Below are positions 21,054 to 30,123 of a stretch of 64,000 nucleotides of DNA, piece after piece; the stretch's first letter is position 1; every line of letters starts with the position of its first letter. The position numbers and the translations under genes are program-made. Under the pieces are notes generated by a model, which did not search any database, was not told the origin of the DNA, and worked only from the letters and a program-made list of their open reading frames with translations. Source of the stretch: Novosphingobium capsulatum (GTDB lineage Bacteria; Pseudomonadota; Alphaproteobacteria; Sphingomonadales; Sphingomonadaceae). The stretch covers positions 22,430-86,429 of the forward strand of contig DQVI01000065.1 in NCBI GenBank assembly GCA_015661825.1, read 5' to 3'.

Positions 21054-21748
21054 GCGATGACTCCCATGCTTCGTGCGCGACGGGCAGCAACTTCCGCCAC
21101 GCCGATCAGGCCGCCATTGACGGCCCGGCGCAGGCCCGTGAAATCGCCCCGGTCGCAGTAGCTATTGGCCTTCGCGCGGCCCCAGTAGTCGCAGAAGGCG
21201 CGCGCCATCGGCACGGGCTCGCCGCCGTGGATCTGCTCAGAGGTCACCCCGAGCCGATAGAGCAGCAGGTCGTATTCGGCCCGGCCCGTGTGCTGGATCA
21301 GCCCGCCGCCTCGACTGTTCCAGCCATCATCGTCATCCGTGCCGTTGAGCTGGTTGCCCATGCGGCCGCCATAGACGAAGTTGGCCAGCTCGCGCGGCTT
21401 GCCGACGAAGGCTTGCGCGCTCGCCAGCGTGGGGAATCGCCTGGGCCAAGTGCGCATCATGCCCGCCGCTGAATAGCTCATGTTCTCGGCAAAGCTGGTG
21501 TATCCGCCGGTCTCGTTGCCGGTCTGGGCAAGTGCCTCGGCGAGCCGGGCGCGGGTGTCCACAATGCCTGCCTTGAGAAGTTCCGGGGCCAGGGCGGCGC
21601 CAAGCGCGCGCAGCGCGGCATCGGGCTGGCGCTGGGCCTGATGGGCGAGCAGGGCAGTGCAGGTCTTGCCGCCCCACTGGCCATCGATCGGACCCGGATC
21701 ATAACCCTTGGCGGCCAATGTGGATTGCGTTTTGCGAATGTCGATCAT
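21050..21748 (-). CDS. Endolysin, GH19 chitinase-like with N-terminal peptidoglycan-binding domain
   Basis: 232 residues. Residues 1-40 form a peptidoglycan-binding repeat (LAAKGYDPGPIDGQWG). The rest is a glycoside hydrolase 19-type lysozyme domain, with the catalytic Glu79 in TGNETGGYTSF, Glu88 shortly after, and the late motif GGGLIQHTGRAEYD. It cuts the glycan backbone of the host wall. ATG 21748 has GGAAG nine bases upstream; an ATG at 21763 is possible. No secretory signal, so it depends on the holin. Confidence 0.88.
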   Translation of the reverse strand: MIDIRKTQSTLAAKGYDPGPIDGQWGGKTCTALLAHQAQRQPDAALRALGAALAPELLKAGIVDTRARLAEALAQTGNETGGYTSFAENMSYSAAGMMRTWPRRFPTLASAQAFVGKPRELANFVYGGRMGNQLNGTDDDDGWNSRGGGLIQHTGRAEYDLLLYRLGVTSEQIHGGEPVPMARAFCDYWGRAKANSYCDRGDFTGLRRAVNGGLIGVAEVAARRARSMGVIA

Positions 21749-22068
21749 GGCGTTTTCTTCCATGGAGACCAGAGAGAGATATCGAGCTTTTCGGCTGTAG
21801 CGATCACCCCTTCGGCCACACCGATACAAGCGAGCCCAGCGATCGCTCCCGCTACCGTCGGAGGAACATCGACAAGAGGGCGCAGGGATTTCGCGACGAA
21901 AGTGCCGAACAGATAGGCGCCGGACAGGCAAAGCAGGGAGGCGAGGATACGCTGCTTCCAGACCGAGGCCGGGCGCAGATATTCGCGCGCGCCGACGGCG
22001 AATGCGCCACCGCCGATCAGCTGGGCGGCATCATTTCCGATTGCGATCGGATCGCTTGGTACGGGCAT
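21745..22068 (-). CDS. Small membrane protein in the lysis block
   Basis: 107 residues from the ATG at 22068 (TGATG overlap with the upstream stop); its own stop overlaps the endolysin ATG. Two hydrophobic segments at about 42-60 and 72-90, Gly/Ala-rich, the second ending before a short basic tail. Could be a second holin, an antiholin or a pinholin-like protein; no family recognised. Confidence 0.55.
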   Translation of the reverse strand: MPVPSDPIAIGNDAAQLIGGGAFAVGAREYLRPASVWKQRILASLLCLSGAYLFGTFVAKSLRPLVDVPPTVAGAIAGLACIGVAEGVIATAEKLDISLWSPWKKTP

Positions 22069-22517
22069 CAGAGCGCCACCATGCGTAGTAGGTGCTGGAG
22101 CCGATGAGATAGACGGCCAGCCCAATGATCAATGCTGCGTCCGATGCCATCTGCCACGCCTCCAGCAATCAGGAATTGCGCAGCAGCGGCACAATTTATG
22201 GCGGCTGCATAGGTCCAGAAACCGATATATCGGTCGCCATCAGCAATGTGCAGGCAGCGCCAGAAGATCATCCCAAGCGAGATCGCAGCGACCATGCGGT
22301 CCCTTGCCCCGCCATGGCAGGCGCGAAGGGCGACGATCATGCAGAGGTCGCAGAGCATCATCATGACCGCCCGATCATTGCCCTGATAGAGCGCGCCGAT
22401 GATCCAGGATGAGGCCGTGGATGCGGCGAGGATGGCGATCACCGGTCGCGGCCCCACGCGATGGAAGGCCATCGCCCAGAGCGCGGCATGCGCGGCATAG
22501 ACGATGGCCGTTTCCAT
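22068..22517 (-). CDS. Polytopic membrane protein of unknown function
   Basis: 149 residues from ATG 22517, preceded by AAGGAG at good spacing. Four to five short hydrophobic segments with many Met, Cys and Ala. It is translationally coupled to both neighbours by TGATG overlaps. Placed between the fibres and lysis genes; it may help lysis or be a membrane moron. Confidence 0.5.
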   Translation of the reverse strand: METAIVYAAHAALWAMAFHRVGPRPVIAILAASTASSWIIGALYQGNDRAVMMMLCDLCMIVALRACHGGARDRMVAAISLGMIFWRCLHIADGDRYIGFWTYAAAINCAAAAQFLIAGGVADGIGRSIDHWAGRLSHRLQHLLRMVAL

Positions 22518-22699
22518 CACTGCTCCTTCGGCTCGCTGGCGGCCATGAGCGTCTGCGGCTGCACGCCGGCGACAGCGCCGTGCGATTGCAGCAGGCCGCT
22601 CAGGATCGAGCATTCTTCCGCGTGGATCTTGGCGAGCTGCGAGGTCAGTGCAGCCTTTCGCTTACCGAGATCGATGAGGCGATTTGCGGAGTCGTCCAT
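22517..22699 (-). CDS. Small hypothetical phage protein
   Basis: 60 residues, mostly helical, with a Lys/Ala-rich amphipathic N-terminal half. Stop overlaps the next ATG (TGATG). It lies directly downstream of the beta-helix spike gene. Nothing recognisable. Confidence 0.5.
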   Translation of the reverse strand: MDDSANRLIDLGKRKAALTSQLAKIHAEECSILSGLLQSHGAVAGVQPQTLMAASEPKEQ

Positions 22700-22746
22700 T
22701 GTGCGTCCTTTGGTTTACCGGGCCGGGTGGCCGCGATGGGTTGAAA

Positions 22747-24096
22747 TCAGTTAAGCGCGATAGAGCGACGCCCGCGTTCGAGCATGGTCTTCAGGCCGAC
22801 GCGAGAACCGGTATCGTTGTATGATTGATCGTATCCGGCCCATGCCGCCCGAAGCGATGCAAGGTCGGAGATTGCGGTCCCGCGCACAGTTCCCCATGTT
22901 CCAGAGCCGCTCACCAGATACGAGTTCTGGTCGTTGATGCAGCCGCCCGCGTCGCCAGTCGCGCTGTCCCACGAGATCAGCGTGCCGATGGGCGCATGAA
23001 ACCGGCAATTTCGGACAGTGTTGTTCGCGACCTTCGAGTTGTTCTCGACGTTGATGCCGACACGCAGGGCCGGAGAAGTGGCATAGCGGTTATAGACATC
23101 CACATCCTCGACAAGGACGTTCTGGCAGGCCTTGAGATACAAACCGGACAAGCACCCGCCATAGACGGTCGCACGGGTGACGCGAACGCCGGTCGCATTC
23201 TTGATCACGAGGCCCTGACCGTTCGATGTGTTGTTGCCGCCGAAGAATGAGCAGTCGATGACCGTAACGTTCGAGCACCCGGCGCCGATAACGGAAGCGT
23301 GGCCGGTCAACGCGACAGCCTTGACCCGCGTGATGATGCCGGTCGTGGTCTGGCCGGTCGAAGCATCTTCGCCGATCTGCATGCATGTCCCGGCGACGGA
23401 CGAGCCGTAGGCGCACAGGTCAAGTTCGAAGAGCTTGAAATCCAGCACGCCCTTCATGCGGAACGGAAAATAGCCGACGTGGAATTTGCACTGGACGAAT
23501 GACAGGTCAGACACGAAACCAAGCTGGCTGTCGAAATTCACGCCAGCGATGGGATACGCCCCGATCTGTCGGATTTCACAGCCCTGCCAGAGGATTTTGC
23601 TGATCGTGTAGGTGCCCCCAGAGCCGGAGTCCCACACGCTCTGCATGGCGGTATTGGTCCCGCCAGATTGGCCGATCACATCCCAGCGGCAGCCGATAAA
23701 CCGGATGTTTGAAGTAGTCGTGTTGAGGAACCGCATGACAGACGTTGCCGTAGCCGAGTTGTTGCGGAACACGATGTTTCTGAACTGGATGAACGAGCAG
23801 GCGCCGACTTGGACCGAATAGTTCCCGCTGGTCCCGGTGATGACGACACTGCCCGGCGCCTGCGGATCGAGTAAGCTGTAATTCGGTTCGGGCTCGACGA
23901 ACACGAAGTTTGCGAAGTTCTGGGTCAGGTAGAGGTAGCCAGAGCCAGAGTTTTCGGCATAGGTTCCCCCTCCCATGTAGATCACATCGCCAGCGGCTGC
24001 CACAGAGAGTGCCTTGACGAGCGTTGCATAGGGCGCGCCGGTTGCACCGGTCCCGGTCGTGTCATTGCCGGTCGTGCGGACGTAAATCTCAGCCAT
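22747..24096 (-). CDS. Tail spike, right-handed beta-helix (pectate-lyase-like) protein
   Basis: 449 residues. After a short N-terminal motif (VRTTGNDTTGTG with APYATLVKAL) typical of right-handed parallel beta-helix proteins, the chain has repeating short beta strands with Asn, Gly and Val at turn positions. This is the pattern of tailspikes and polysaccharide lyases. Likely binds or cuts host surface glycan. The ATG overlaps the stop of the preceding gene. Confidence 0.75.
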   Translation of the reverse strand: MAEIYVRTTGNDTTGTGATGAPYATLVKALSVAAAGDVIYMGGGTYAENSGSGYLYLTQNFANFVFVEPEPNYSLLDPQAPGSVVITGTSGNYSVQVGACSFIQFRNIVFRNNSATATSVMRFLNTTTSNIRFIGCRWDVIGQSGGTNTAMQSVWDSGSGGTYTISKILWQGCEIRQIGAYPIAGVNFDSQLGFVSDLSFVQCKFHVGYFPFRMKGVLDFKLFELDLCAYGSSVAGTCMQIGEDASTGQTTTGIITRVKAVALTGHASVIGAGCSNVTVIDCSFFGGNNTSNGQGLVIKNATGVRVTRATVYGGCLSGLYLKACQNVLVEDVDVYNRYATSPALRVGINVENNSKVANNTVRNCRFHAPIGTLISWDSATGDAGGCINDQNSYLVSGSGTWGTVRGTAISDLASLRAAWAGYDQSYNDTGSRVGLKTMLERGRRSIALN

Positions 24097-24398
24097 TAGC
24101 GCACCTCAACCGTTTCATTTTGCGGGATCAGCAGAGGGTTGCCGCTCGATCCACGCCGGACCCACAGCGCGCCAGAGCCAGTGCAGTCGTTGCGGAGGGA
24201 TTGCACCTGCGAGGCGGCGGGTAGCGTGATAGTCGCATCTGCAGCCAATGCCCCAGTGAACCGGAGCGCACCATAGGATGCTTGCGCCTCCGTCAAGGTT
24301 GCGTTTCCGGAAATTGACACGGTTGAAGGTGAACTGATCTGCCGGGCCTCCGCCCCTGCGCCAGAGGCGAGTGCGCGCGCGATTGAATCCTTGGCCAC
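24096..24398 (-). CDS. Small fibre-associated protein
   Basis: 100 residues, Ser/Thr/Ala-rich and beta-prone, without membrane segments. It lies between two fibre or spike genes and overlaps the spike start by one base (TAATG), so it is probably a fibre accessory or distal tip piece. No family recognised. Confidence 0.5.
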   Translation of the reverse strand: MAKDSIARALASGAGAEARQISSPSTVSISGNATLTEAQASYGALRFTGALAADATITLPAASQVQSLRNDCTGSGALWVRRGSSGNPLLIPQNETVEVR

Positions 24399-24401
24399 GG
24401 G

Positions 24402-24722
24402 TTACTGCCCCCCGCTGATGTAGAAGGTTCCATCGCCCAGATTTCCGCCCAGCGAGATCCATTCGCCACCGCTCAGGTCGTAGCGGCCCACGGCGCTGAT
24501 TGAGGTCACACCGGTGGTCTTGCCCAGCCCGGTGTCGGCATAGGCGCTGCGGGCGCTCTGGCGATCCGAATTCGGGCCGCCCATGATCTGGCGCGCAACT
24601 GCCGGTGCTTCGGTGCAGAAGATGGTGACGGAGGGGAAAAGCGTCGCGTCAATCGGTGTCCCATCCCAGGTTTGAGGGCTAGCGGTCGGGCCGCCATACA
24701 TGAGTTGATTTTTGAACTGCAT
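24402..24722 (-). CDS. Small fibre-associated protein
   Basis: 106 residues from ATG 24722; AAAGGA lies nine bases upstream. Gly/Ser/Thr-rich, with a C-terminal segment rich in Gly and aromatic residues (GGEWISLGGNLGDGTFYISGG) as in tail-tip beta proteins. It sits between the large fibre and the next small protein. Function inferred from place only. Confidence 0.5.
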   Translation of the reverse strand: MQFKNQLMYGGPTASPQTWDGTPIDATLFPSVTIFCTEAPAVARQIMGGPNSDRQSARSAYADTGLGKTTGVTSISAVGRYDLSGGEWISLGGNLGDGTFYISGGQ

Positions 24723-24736
24723 GGTCAGGCGTCCTT

Positions 24737-27601
24737 TCAATCAAATAGGTAGGTAGTATCGGCCTGCACTTGGGCAAACATTGCAGCCTGCCCGGCAACA
24801 TTCGGGTGGGTTGTGCCATCCGAATAAAGGCTGGAGTCGATGGTCACGCGGTCATGATTGACCGATACTGCCGACGCAAAATCGATATAGTCGTAGGGGC
24901 CGAAATATTGGCCCATCACATCGGCATTCATAGCCGTGAGCTGACTCTGCTTTCCGGTGATCCCGGTGCGCGGGATGTATGTCGTCAGCACCGGGATTGC
25001 GCCCGCCGCCTCCACGGCAGCGATGATGGCTGCCATGTTCGCCCTCCAAGTGGATTGCGAGGCATCATTCGTTCCGATGGCCAGCACGACATAGCGCGCA
25101 GCCCAGATCGAGATATCGGTGGCCATGCGCGAGATCACGCCGGTTGTTGTGTCGCCGCCGCGCGCCGCGACAACAACGTCCCCCCGGTTGCGCGCTGCGT
25201 CGAGCTGATAGACCCAGCCAGTCGGCCAGTTCGTCGTTCCGACGCCAACGGCTGAATTTTCACCGATGCTGTCGCCAATCAGAACTGCCCACGGCTGCGG
25301 GCGGCTCGCCGCGCTGTAGTCAAATTCGGTGACGGTGGGGGTGCCGCCCAGGTTGACGACGCCCGGCGCGCCAAAGAAGCGCACCAGATTCCGCGTGTCG
25401 CTGGTCTGGTTGTAATCCCATGACCACGAAACCGACTGCTGAGTCAGGCTGCGGGTGACCTTGGCGGACATGAGGAGCCCAGCCTTCTTGGTCTCGACAA
25501 TATAAGTCTCGCCCGCAACGATGAACCCGCTCGGCAGTGCAACACTTTCAGCAAGCGTGGCGGATTGTGCGCCGTCAAGGGCGTAGATATCGAGCGTGTT
25601 GCCCGGCCCGTTGATGATGACACCCGAACCCCCGTAGCTTCCAGTGGTCGAGGGGAACAAGGCGACGCAATTATAGACGATGCCGACATGATCAGTCGTT
25701 GCCGACAGCTTGATCTTGGCCCTGGCCGTCTTGTTCGCGATCACACTGGGCTGCGCGAAGATGGCCTGCTGCGTCCATCCTGCGCCCGTTGCCGTCAATC
25801 CCGATGACCACGACCATCCGGCGAGACTCCATGAGCCCGACGCGGTGGCCCCGGCAAAGGTCTGGCGCTCAATGATCAGGCTCTTGTCGGCAGGCCGCGC
25901 GGAAACCGCGCCGCTGGCGGCATAGCCGATGGTTGCGTCAATCGAGACCGTGGCGCCCGGCTGCGTCGTGAATGCGACGACAGAGCCATCAGCAACGGAT
26001 GAGCCAGACGGGATCCGATAGGAATTGCTGCCGCTGCCATACCTGAGGCCGCCAGAGGTGATCGGGGCGTAGAAGATGGAGACGTTTGCAGGGACAAAGT
26101 AGGTGCCCAGCACGGATGTCCCGAACGTATCCACGGTTCCGCCCGTGGTGTTGACGATCCACGACTTCAGGACGGTGATGGAACCGCCCGTGATGCGCGC
26201 CGCGACGATTCTCCCTGTTCCGCCCGTCACAGTCTGCACCCGGACTTGGCGCAGAACGCCGCCAGCCGAGAAAGGAACCGTGCCCCAATAGTAGGACAGG
26301 CTGGCTGTGAACGTCGCTGCCGCAGCATCGCCCATCGTCATTGCGTTGGGGTATGCAGCGGAGAGAAGAGCCGTGATTGATGCGGTGTTGAGGGTGGCTG
26401 ATGCGGTATTGGCAGCGATTTGCGCGGTCAGCGGCAGCGGCGCGTAGGTGAGCGCGTATTGCACGGCGATGGTGATAGTGGTCACCGCCGGGGTGGGAGT
26501 GATATCTCCGACAGCGGCCACGGACCCGACAGGGATGTACGGCAGCACATAGCCGCCCGAATTGTAATAGGGCGTGCCGCCAGTCAGCCTCTGATAGCCG
26601 ATGCGGAAGCCGGACGGCAGATAGGGGCTGTCCGGGATCAGCCACGAATTCGCGCCGCCCGTGGCCGTCACCGCCTGCACGAAAGCGACGCGATAGGTGC
26701 CGTCTCCGACGGGCTCGAACACCATGAGGTTGCCGGTCCCGCCACCGTTGATGCCGATGGACACCGACTCCAGGAACCCCGCATGGGGGCTCGGCCGGCT
26801 CATGTAGATGTTGTCGTTGCTCGACAGCGATCCTGCCGTAAACAGGTCTCCGACAGACGCGCTGGTGACATCTGAAAGATCGGAACCGATTTCGGCTTTC
26901 AGGGATAGCGCAATGGCATCCAGGCCGGTCGCAAGATATCGCGTGAACTGGATGCCATCAGAATCAATGACGGGAGCGAGCGCGCCGCCAGCATTCTGCC
27001 ACAGGGCCATTTTCGCGTTGTCGTTGGTCGGGGCCTCAAAGATGGTCCCGGCAGTGACAGCCGACACCGCGGCTACGGGGGGCGTCGGCGCGCTCGTGAA
27101 GCCAGCAGAGGCTGGCCATGCCAGCGTCGGGACGCCTGATGAGACGGAAATCCCTCCGCTGGCAATCCGATAGCCCCCCGACGCCTTTCCGTCAGCCCCG
27201 ACGGTGCCATAGATTCTGATCCCAAGGGGGCCTCCGGTGGGAATGAGGAGGTATTCCCCCGGTGCGCCCCCGGCGCCAGTGCCGGCGCCGCCGGAAACGC
27301 CGGAAACCGTGAATGGCAGGGCGCCCCCCACAGACAAAGCGGTCGAGAGCGATCCGATGGACGCGGCGAATGCCGCCGCAACTGCACCTGCGGCAACCGC
27401 AATCGCTGCCGACTGCTTGGCAGAAATCGCGGTTTCGCTAACCGGGTTGCTGGCGGCATCAATGATTGTCTGGACCGACACTTGGGCAAAGCTGTCCTGC
27501 GATGCCTCGGCCGGGTTATCCCCCTCGACGCGCAGGGGGATCATGGCCTTGGAATACTGGCCCGTGTCGACCAGCGGTGTCGAGTGCGAGAAGTCGGTCA
27601 T
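24737..27601 (-). CDS. Large tail fibre protein with C-terminal SGNH/GDSL esterase domain
   Basis: 954 residues. The N terminus is Ala/Ser-rich and helical (attachment and trimer shaft); the middle is long, Gly/Thr/Ser-rich beta sequence. The last 200 residues are an SGNH hydrolase: block I GDSIGE, block II Gly in AARGGD, block III GTND and block V DGTTHPN with the catalytic Asp-x-x-His. Such domains in fibres remove acetyl groups from surface polysaccharide during adsorption. A terminator separates it from the upstream genes, so it may have its own promoter. Confidence 0.83.
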   Translation of the reverse strand: MTDFSHSTPLVDTGQYSKAMIPLRVEGDNPAEASQDSFAQVSVQTIIDAASNPVSETAISAKQSAAIAVAAGAVAAAFAASIGSLSTALSVGGALPFTVSGVSGGAGTGAGGAPGEYLLIPTGGPLGIRIYGTVGADGKASGGYRIASGGISVSSGVPTLAWPASAGFTSAPTPPVAAVSAVTAGTIFEAPTNDNAKMALWQNAGGALAPVIDSDGIQFTRYLATGLDAIALSLKAEIGSDLSDVTSASVGDLFTAGSLSSNDNIYMSRPSPHAGFLESVSIGINGGGTGNLMVFEPVGDGTYRVAFVQAVTATGGANSWLIPDSPYLPSGFRIGYQRLTGGTPYYNSGGYVLPYIPVGSVAAVGDITPTPAVTTITIAVQYALTYAPLPLTAQIAANTASATLNTASITALLSAAYPNAMTMGDAAAATFTASLSYYWGTVPFSAGGVLRQVRVQTVTGGTGRIVAARITGGSITVLKSWIVNTTGGTVDTFGTSVLGTYFVPANVSIFYAPITSGGLRYGSGSNSYRIPSGSSVADGSVVAFTTQPGATVSIDATIGYAASGAVSARPADKSLIIERQTFAGATASGSWSLAGWSWSSGLTATGAGWTQQAIFAQPSVIANKTARAKIKLSATTDHVGIVYNCVALFPSTTGSYGGSGVIINGPGNTLDIYALDGAQSATLAESVALPSGFIVAGETYIVETKKAGLLMSAKVTRSLTQQSVSWSWDYNQTSDTRNLVRFFGAPGVVNLGGTPTVTEFDYSAASRPQPWAVLIGDSIGENSAVGVGTTNWPTGWVYQLDAARNRGDVVVAARGGDTTTGVISRMATDISIWAARYVVLAIGTNDASQSTWRANMAAIIAAVEAAGAIPVLTTYIPRTGITGKQSQLTAMNADVMGQYFGPYDYIDFASAVSVNHDRVTIDSSLYSDGTTHPNVAGQAAMFAQVQADTTYLFD

Positions 27602-27610
27602 GGGGTCACC

Positions 27611-27637
27611 AAGAAAAAGCCCCGCCGAAGCGGGGCT
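27611..27637 (-). terminator. Intrinsic terminator upstream of the large fibre gene
   Basis: On the minus strand: AGCCCCGC-TTCG-GCGGGGCT followed by TTTTTCTT. Perfect 8-bp stem with a UUCG-type tetraloop and a T-run. It ends the transcript from the Tfa-like gene 19 bp away. Confidence 0.9.
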
Positions 27638-27655
27638 GGGTCAGGTCAGGCCGGG

Positions 27656-28042
27656 TCAGGCCCACGCGGGATCGGGGGCAGCGGGCCAATCCGGCAAAGT
27701 CGTGGGGGCCTTGAAAATCGCGCGGAGGGCAGCGCGATATTCGCAGAAGGCCTCCGCGTTCTTGAGTAGCGCAGCGACATCGGCAGTCTGGGTGTAATCC
27801 GTAGCGGCCAGCCGCTTACGGGCCTCCGCCTTGACCGCTGCGCATGCCTCAGCATCTGTCGGCTGATCGTGAGGAGCCAGGCACGGGGCTCCATCCTCAC
27901 CAATAGCGATGCGCTGGCCGGAAGCCTGACCGGCCATCAGCGCGGCATAGGATTCCGGCGTGACCTCCACGACATCATCGGGCATCCGATCATGGCAGGC
28001 AGGATCGTAAAACCCGAGTGTCGACGGGGAGAAGAACGGCAT
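27656..28042 (-). CDS. Tail fibre assembly (Tfa-like) chaperone
   Basis: 128 residues. N terminus has the fibre-chaperone pattern MPFFSPSTLGFYDP followed by a region ending in YAALMAG; the C-terminal part is helical and Ala-rich. It sits 1 bp after the fibre gene and just upstream of the large fibre, the usual place for Tfa or chaperone proteins. Gp38/Tfa-like assignment by place and N-terminal motif. Confidence 0.65.
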   Translation of the reverse strand: MPFFSPSTLGFYDPACHDRMPDDVVEVTPESYAALMAGQASGQRIAIGEDGAPCLAPHDQPTDAEACAAVKAEARKRLAATDYTQTADVAALLKNAEAFCEYRAALRAIFKAPTTLPDWPAAPDPAWA

Positions 28043-28043
28043 G

Positions 28044-29354
28044 TCAGTATCCGATCGAGAAGAGGGTGATGGCGAACGATCCGCTGGTGGAACTGTGCAC
28101 CGTCGCGGTGGATGCTGTGGTGGACGTCACGTAGATCGACACGTCCGTCACCCCGTCGTCGCCATTGACCCATGCGAACGAGTCATTGTTGAACGCAGAC
28201 ATATAGCTGAAAGTCTGGGACGAACTCGCCGAGAACGTCAGCCGCTGAACCTGGATCTTGAAGCCGTTCGACCACTGGATATAGCCGCCCGTTGAGCCGA
28301 ATGAGAACGCCGTGATGACCGGCATTGCGGGGGAGCCGGATCCAAGCTGAAAGGCCGTCCCGTCGTAAACCAGCGTATAGATCTGCCCGGCGACCATCGC
28401 GCCCGGTTGCAGCGGTGAGCCGGCGAACGTAATTGCCCTCGCGCCCAGCCCATTGACATTCATGGTCGCGGCGCCGGTCGTAGTGTTCGCGGCCCTGACC
28501 GTGATCGACATGCCAGTGGTGTATCCGGTCGGCGCCGGTGTCATTGAGATCGACAGGGCATTGACCGCCCCGGTATCGGCGGCAAAATGATAGCTGCCAC
28601 CGAGGATCGCCTGAGCGAGTCCAGCCGGCGTGACCGCCTTGTTCGTGATCGTGCCCGCAATGGTCTCGACGAGGCTGGCAAGACCAATGGCCGATTGTGC
28701 GATCTGTGGAAGCGTCGCGGAAATGAACGGCGCTCCGGTGGCCGTCGCGATATTCGCCGATGTGATAGTGGTCTGGCCGTAGGACACGGTGACATAGTAG
28801 AGCGGCACGAAACCGGCGTCGGCCGCCGGGGGCGTCGGACTTGCCGAAGGGGCCCCGGCCTTGATCGCCACATTGACATTCCCGGCCCGCGTTGTCGCGG
28901 ACGATGCCCCGGTGTTGCTCGGGCCGGAGTAGGGAACTGCGGGGTTTGACGCATTGTAGAACGGAAGGACGGTGCCGTCGGTGTCGACTTCGCTGTAGGC
29001 CGCCTGGATCAGGAAGATGACCGACTGTCCCGAGACGGCGGGGGGAGTGAAGGTCAGAAGCGTGTCGTCGCTGGCGGCAATGATGCCCTGCTTCAGCACA
29101 TAATCCGACGTGTTGGCCGGGAGGCTGGAATAGGCCGTCCCATCAACTGGCTGGAGCGAATAGATCGCCCCCGGCCCGATGCGGACAGACAGGCTTGCTG
29201 GCGTCGTCGGGGTGGCGGAAAGGCCGGAAACCAGCGTGGAAGTGCCGAGGATATCCTGAGCCAGGCGCCCGAGCGCAACCATGACATTCCTGTTGGTGCC
29301 CAGCAGGTCGGTCTCAAGCGGGACTTGGCCCGGCCACACAATTTTTCTGTCCAT
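28044..29354 (-). CDS. Tail fibre protein
   Basis: 436 residues, Ser/Thr/Ala/Gly-rich with regular beta character. The N-terminal region (about 1-120) resembles phage fibre attachment domains placed after gpI; the later part has repeated NTTTGAATMNVNG-type strands found in phage fibres. It is the first fibre gene downstream of the baseplate block and probably docks on the baseplate. Confidence 0.72.
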   Translation of the reverse strand: MDRKIVWPGQVPLETDLLGTNRNVMVALGRLAQDILGTSTLVSGLSATPTTPASLSVRIGPGAIYSLQPVDGTAYSSLPANTSDYVLKQGIIAASDDTLLTFTPPAVSGQSVIFLIQAAYSEVDTDGTVLPFYNASNPAVPYSGPSNTGASSATTRAGNVNVAIKAGAPSASPTPPAADAGFVPLYYVTVSYGQTTITSANIATATGAPFISATLPQIAQSAIGLASLVETIAGTITNKAVTPAGLAQAILGGSYHFAADTGAVNALSISMTPAPTGYTTGMSITVRAANTTTGAATMNVNGLGARAITFAGSPLQPGAMVAGQIYTLVYDGTAFQLGSGSPAMPVITAFSFGSTGGYIQWSNGFKIQVQRLTFSASSSQTFSYMSAFNNDSFAWVNGDDGVTDVSIYVTSTTASTATVHSSTSGSFAITLFSIGY

Positions 29355-29388
29355 GTCTGCTCCGAGGAAGGATGGCGCGCAGCGGCCT

Positions 29389-30123
29389 TCAGGCGAGGTT
29401 GATCGGCCGCCCGTTAATCGTGAAAGGTAGCGTGTTGACCGTGATGTCGTCTTCGCCGCGATGGTTGCGGATGCGCGTCCAGATGGTCACGCCAACCGCC
29501 TTCGATTGCGCAATCGCATCGTAGATCTGGCCATCGGTCACTCGCGCGCCCAACATGTCCAGCGAGGCGTATTCGGCCTGACTGCCAACGCCATAGCCAG
29601 CCGAGCTGGCGCCATAGCCAGCAACCGTTGCGATGCCCGGCTGCCGTGGGCGATCCGCAACCAGAAATGCCTGGGCGGGAAGGGCGAGCGATCCATAGGC
29701 CCCAGCGCCCCCATAGCAGCCATAGCCGACGCCATAGGCGCCGCAGTCCACTGGGCGGAACGGTTCGATGACCTCGGGGGCGAAGCCGGTTAAGGCCTCG
29801 ATCACATCCGAAATCGCCTGCCGTGTCGCCTGCGGACGCAGCAGGTTGGCCAAGATGATGGATCGGAAGCTGTCATCGTTCTGCCCAGCGGCGCGAACGA
29901 TCCGCGTTCCGAAGAAATCCTGCGCGACGATATCCAGCCAAATGCCCGATGCCGTGCGAATGCGGGTTTGCGCCTTGGCATAGGCAAACAGGCTGTAGGC
30001 AAAGGCCAGAACGACAGCCGCTGCGGCCACCAGCGCATCCACCAGCGGGTTCGATTCTCCGAACCACGGCGGCAGCAGGCGCCGGATGCGCGCCGCCATG
30101 TCGGCATTATCACCGATTGCCAT
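29389..30123 (-). CDS. Baseplate protein gpI-like (tail protein I)
   Basis: 244 residues. The N-terminal half is helical (RRLLPPWFGESNPLVDALVAAAA) with the LRPQATRQAISDVIEALTG stretch expected of P2 gpI or Mu gp48-like proteins. The middle is unusually rich in Gly, Tyr and Ala. Its ATG abuts the stop of gpJ. Links baseplate wedge to fibres. Family by gene order and helical motif. Confidence 0.72.
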   Translation of the reverse strand: MAIGDNADMAARIRRLLPPWFGESNPLVDALVAAAAVVLAFAYSLFAYAKAQTRIRTASGIWLDIVAQDFFGTRIVRAAGQNDDSFRSIILANLLRPQATRQAISDVIEALTGFAPEVIEPFRPVDCGAYGVGYGCYGGAGAYGSLALPAQAFLVADRPRQPGIATVAGYGASSAGYGVGSQAEYASLDMLGARVTDGQIYDAIAQSKAVGVTIWTRIRNHRGEDDITVNTLPFTINGRPINLA

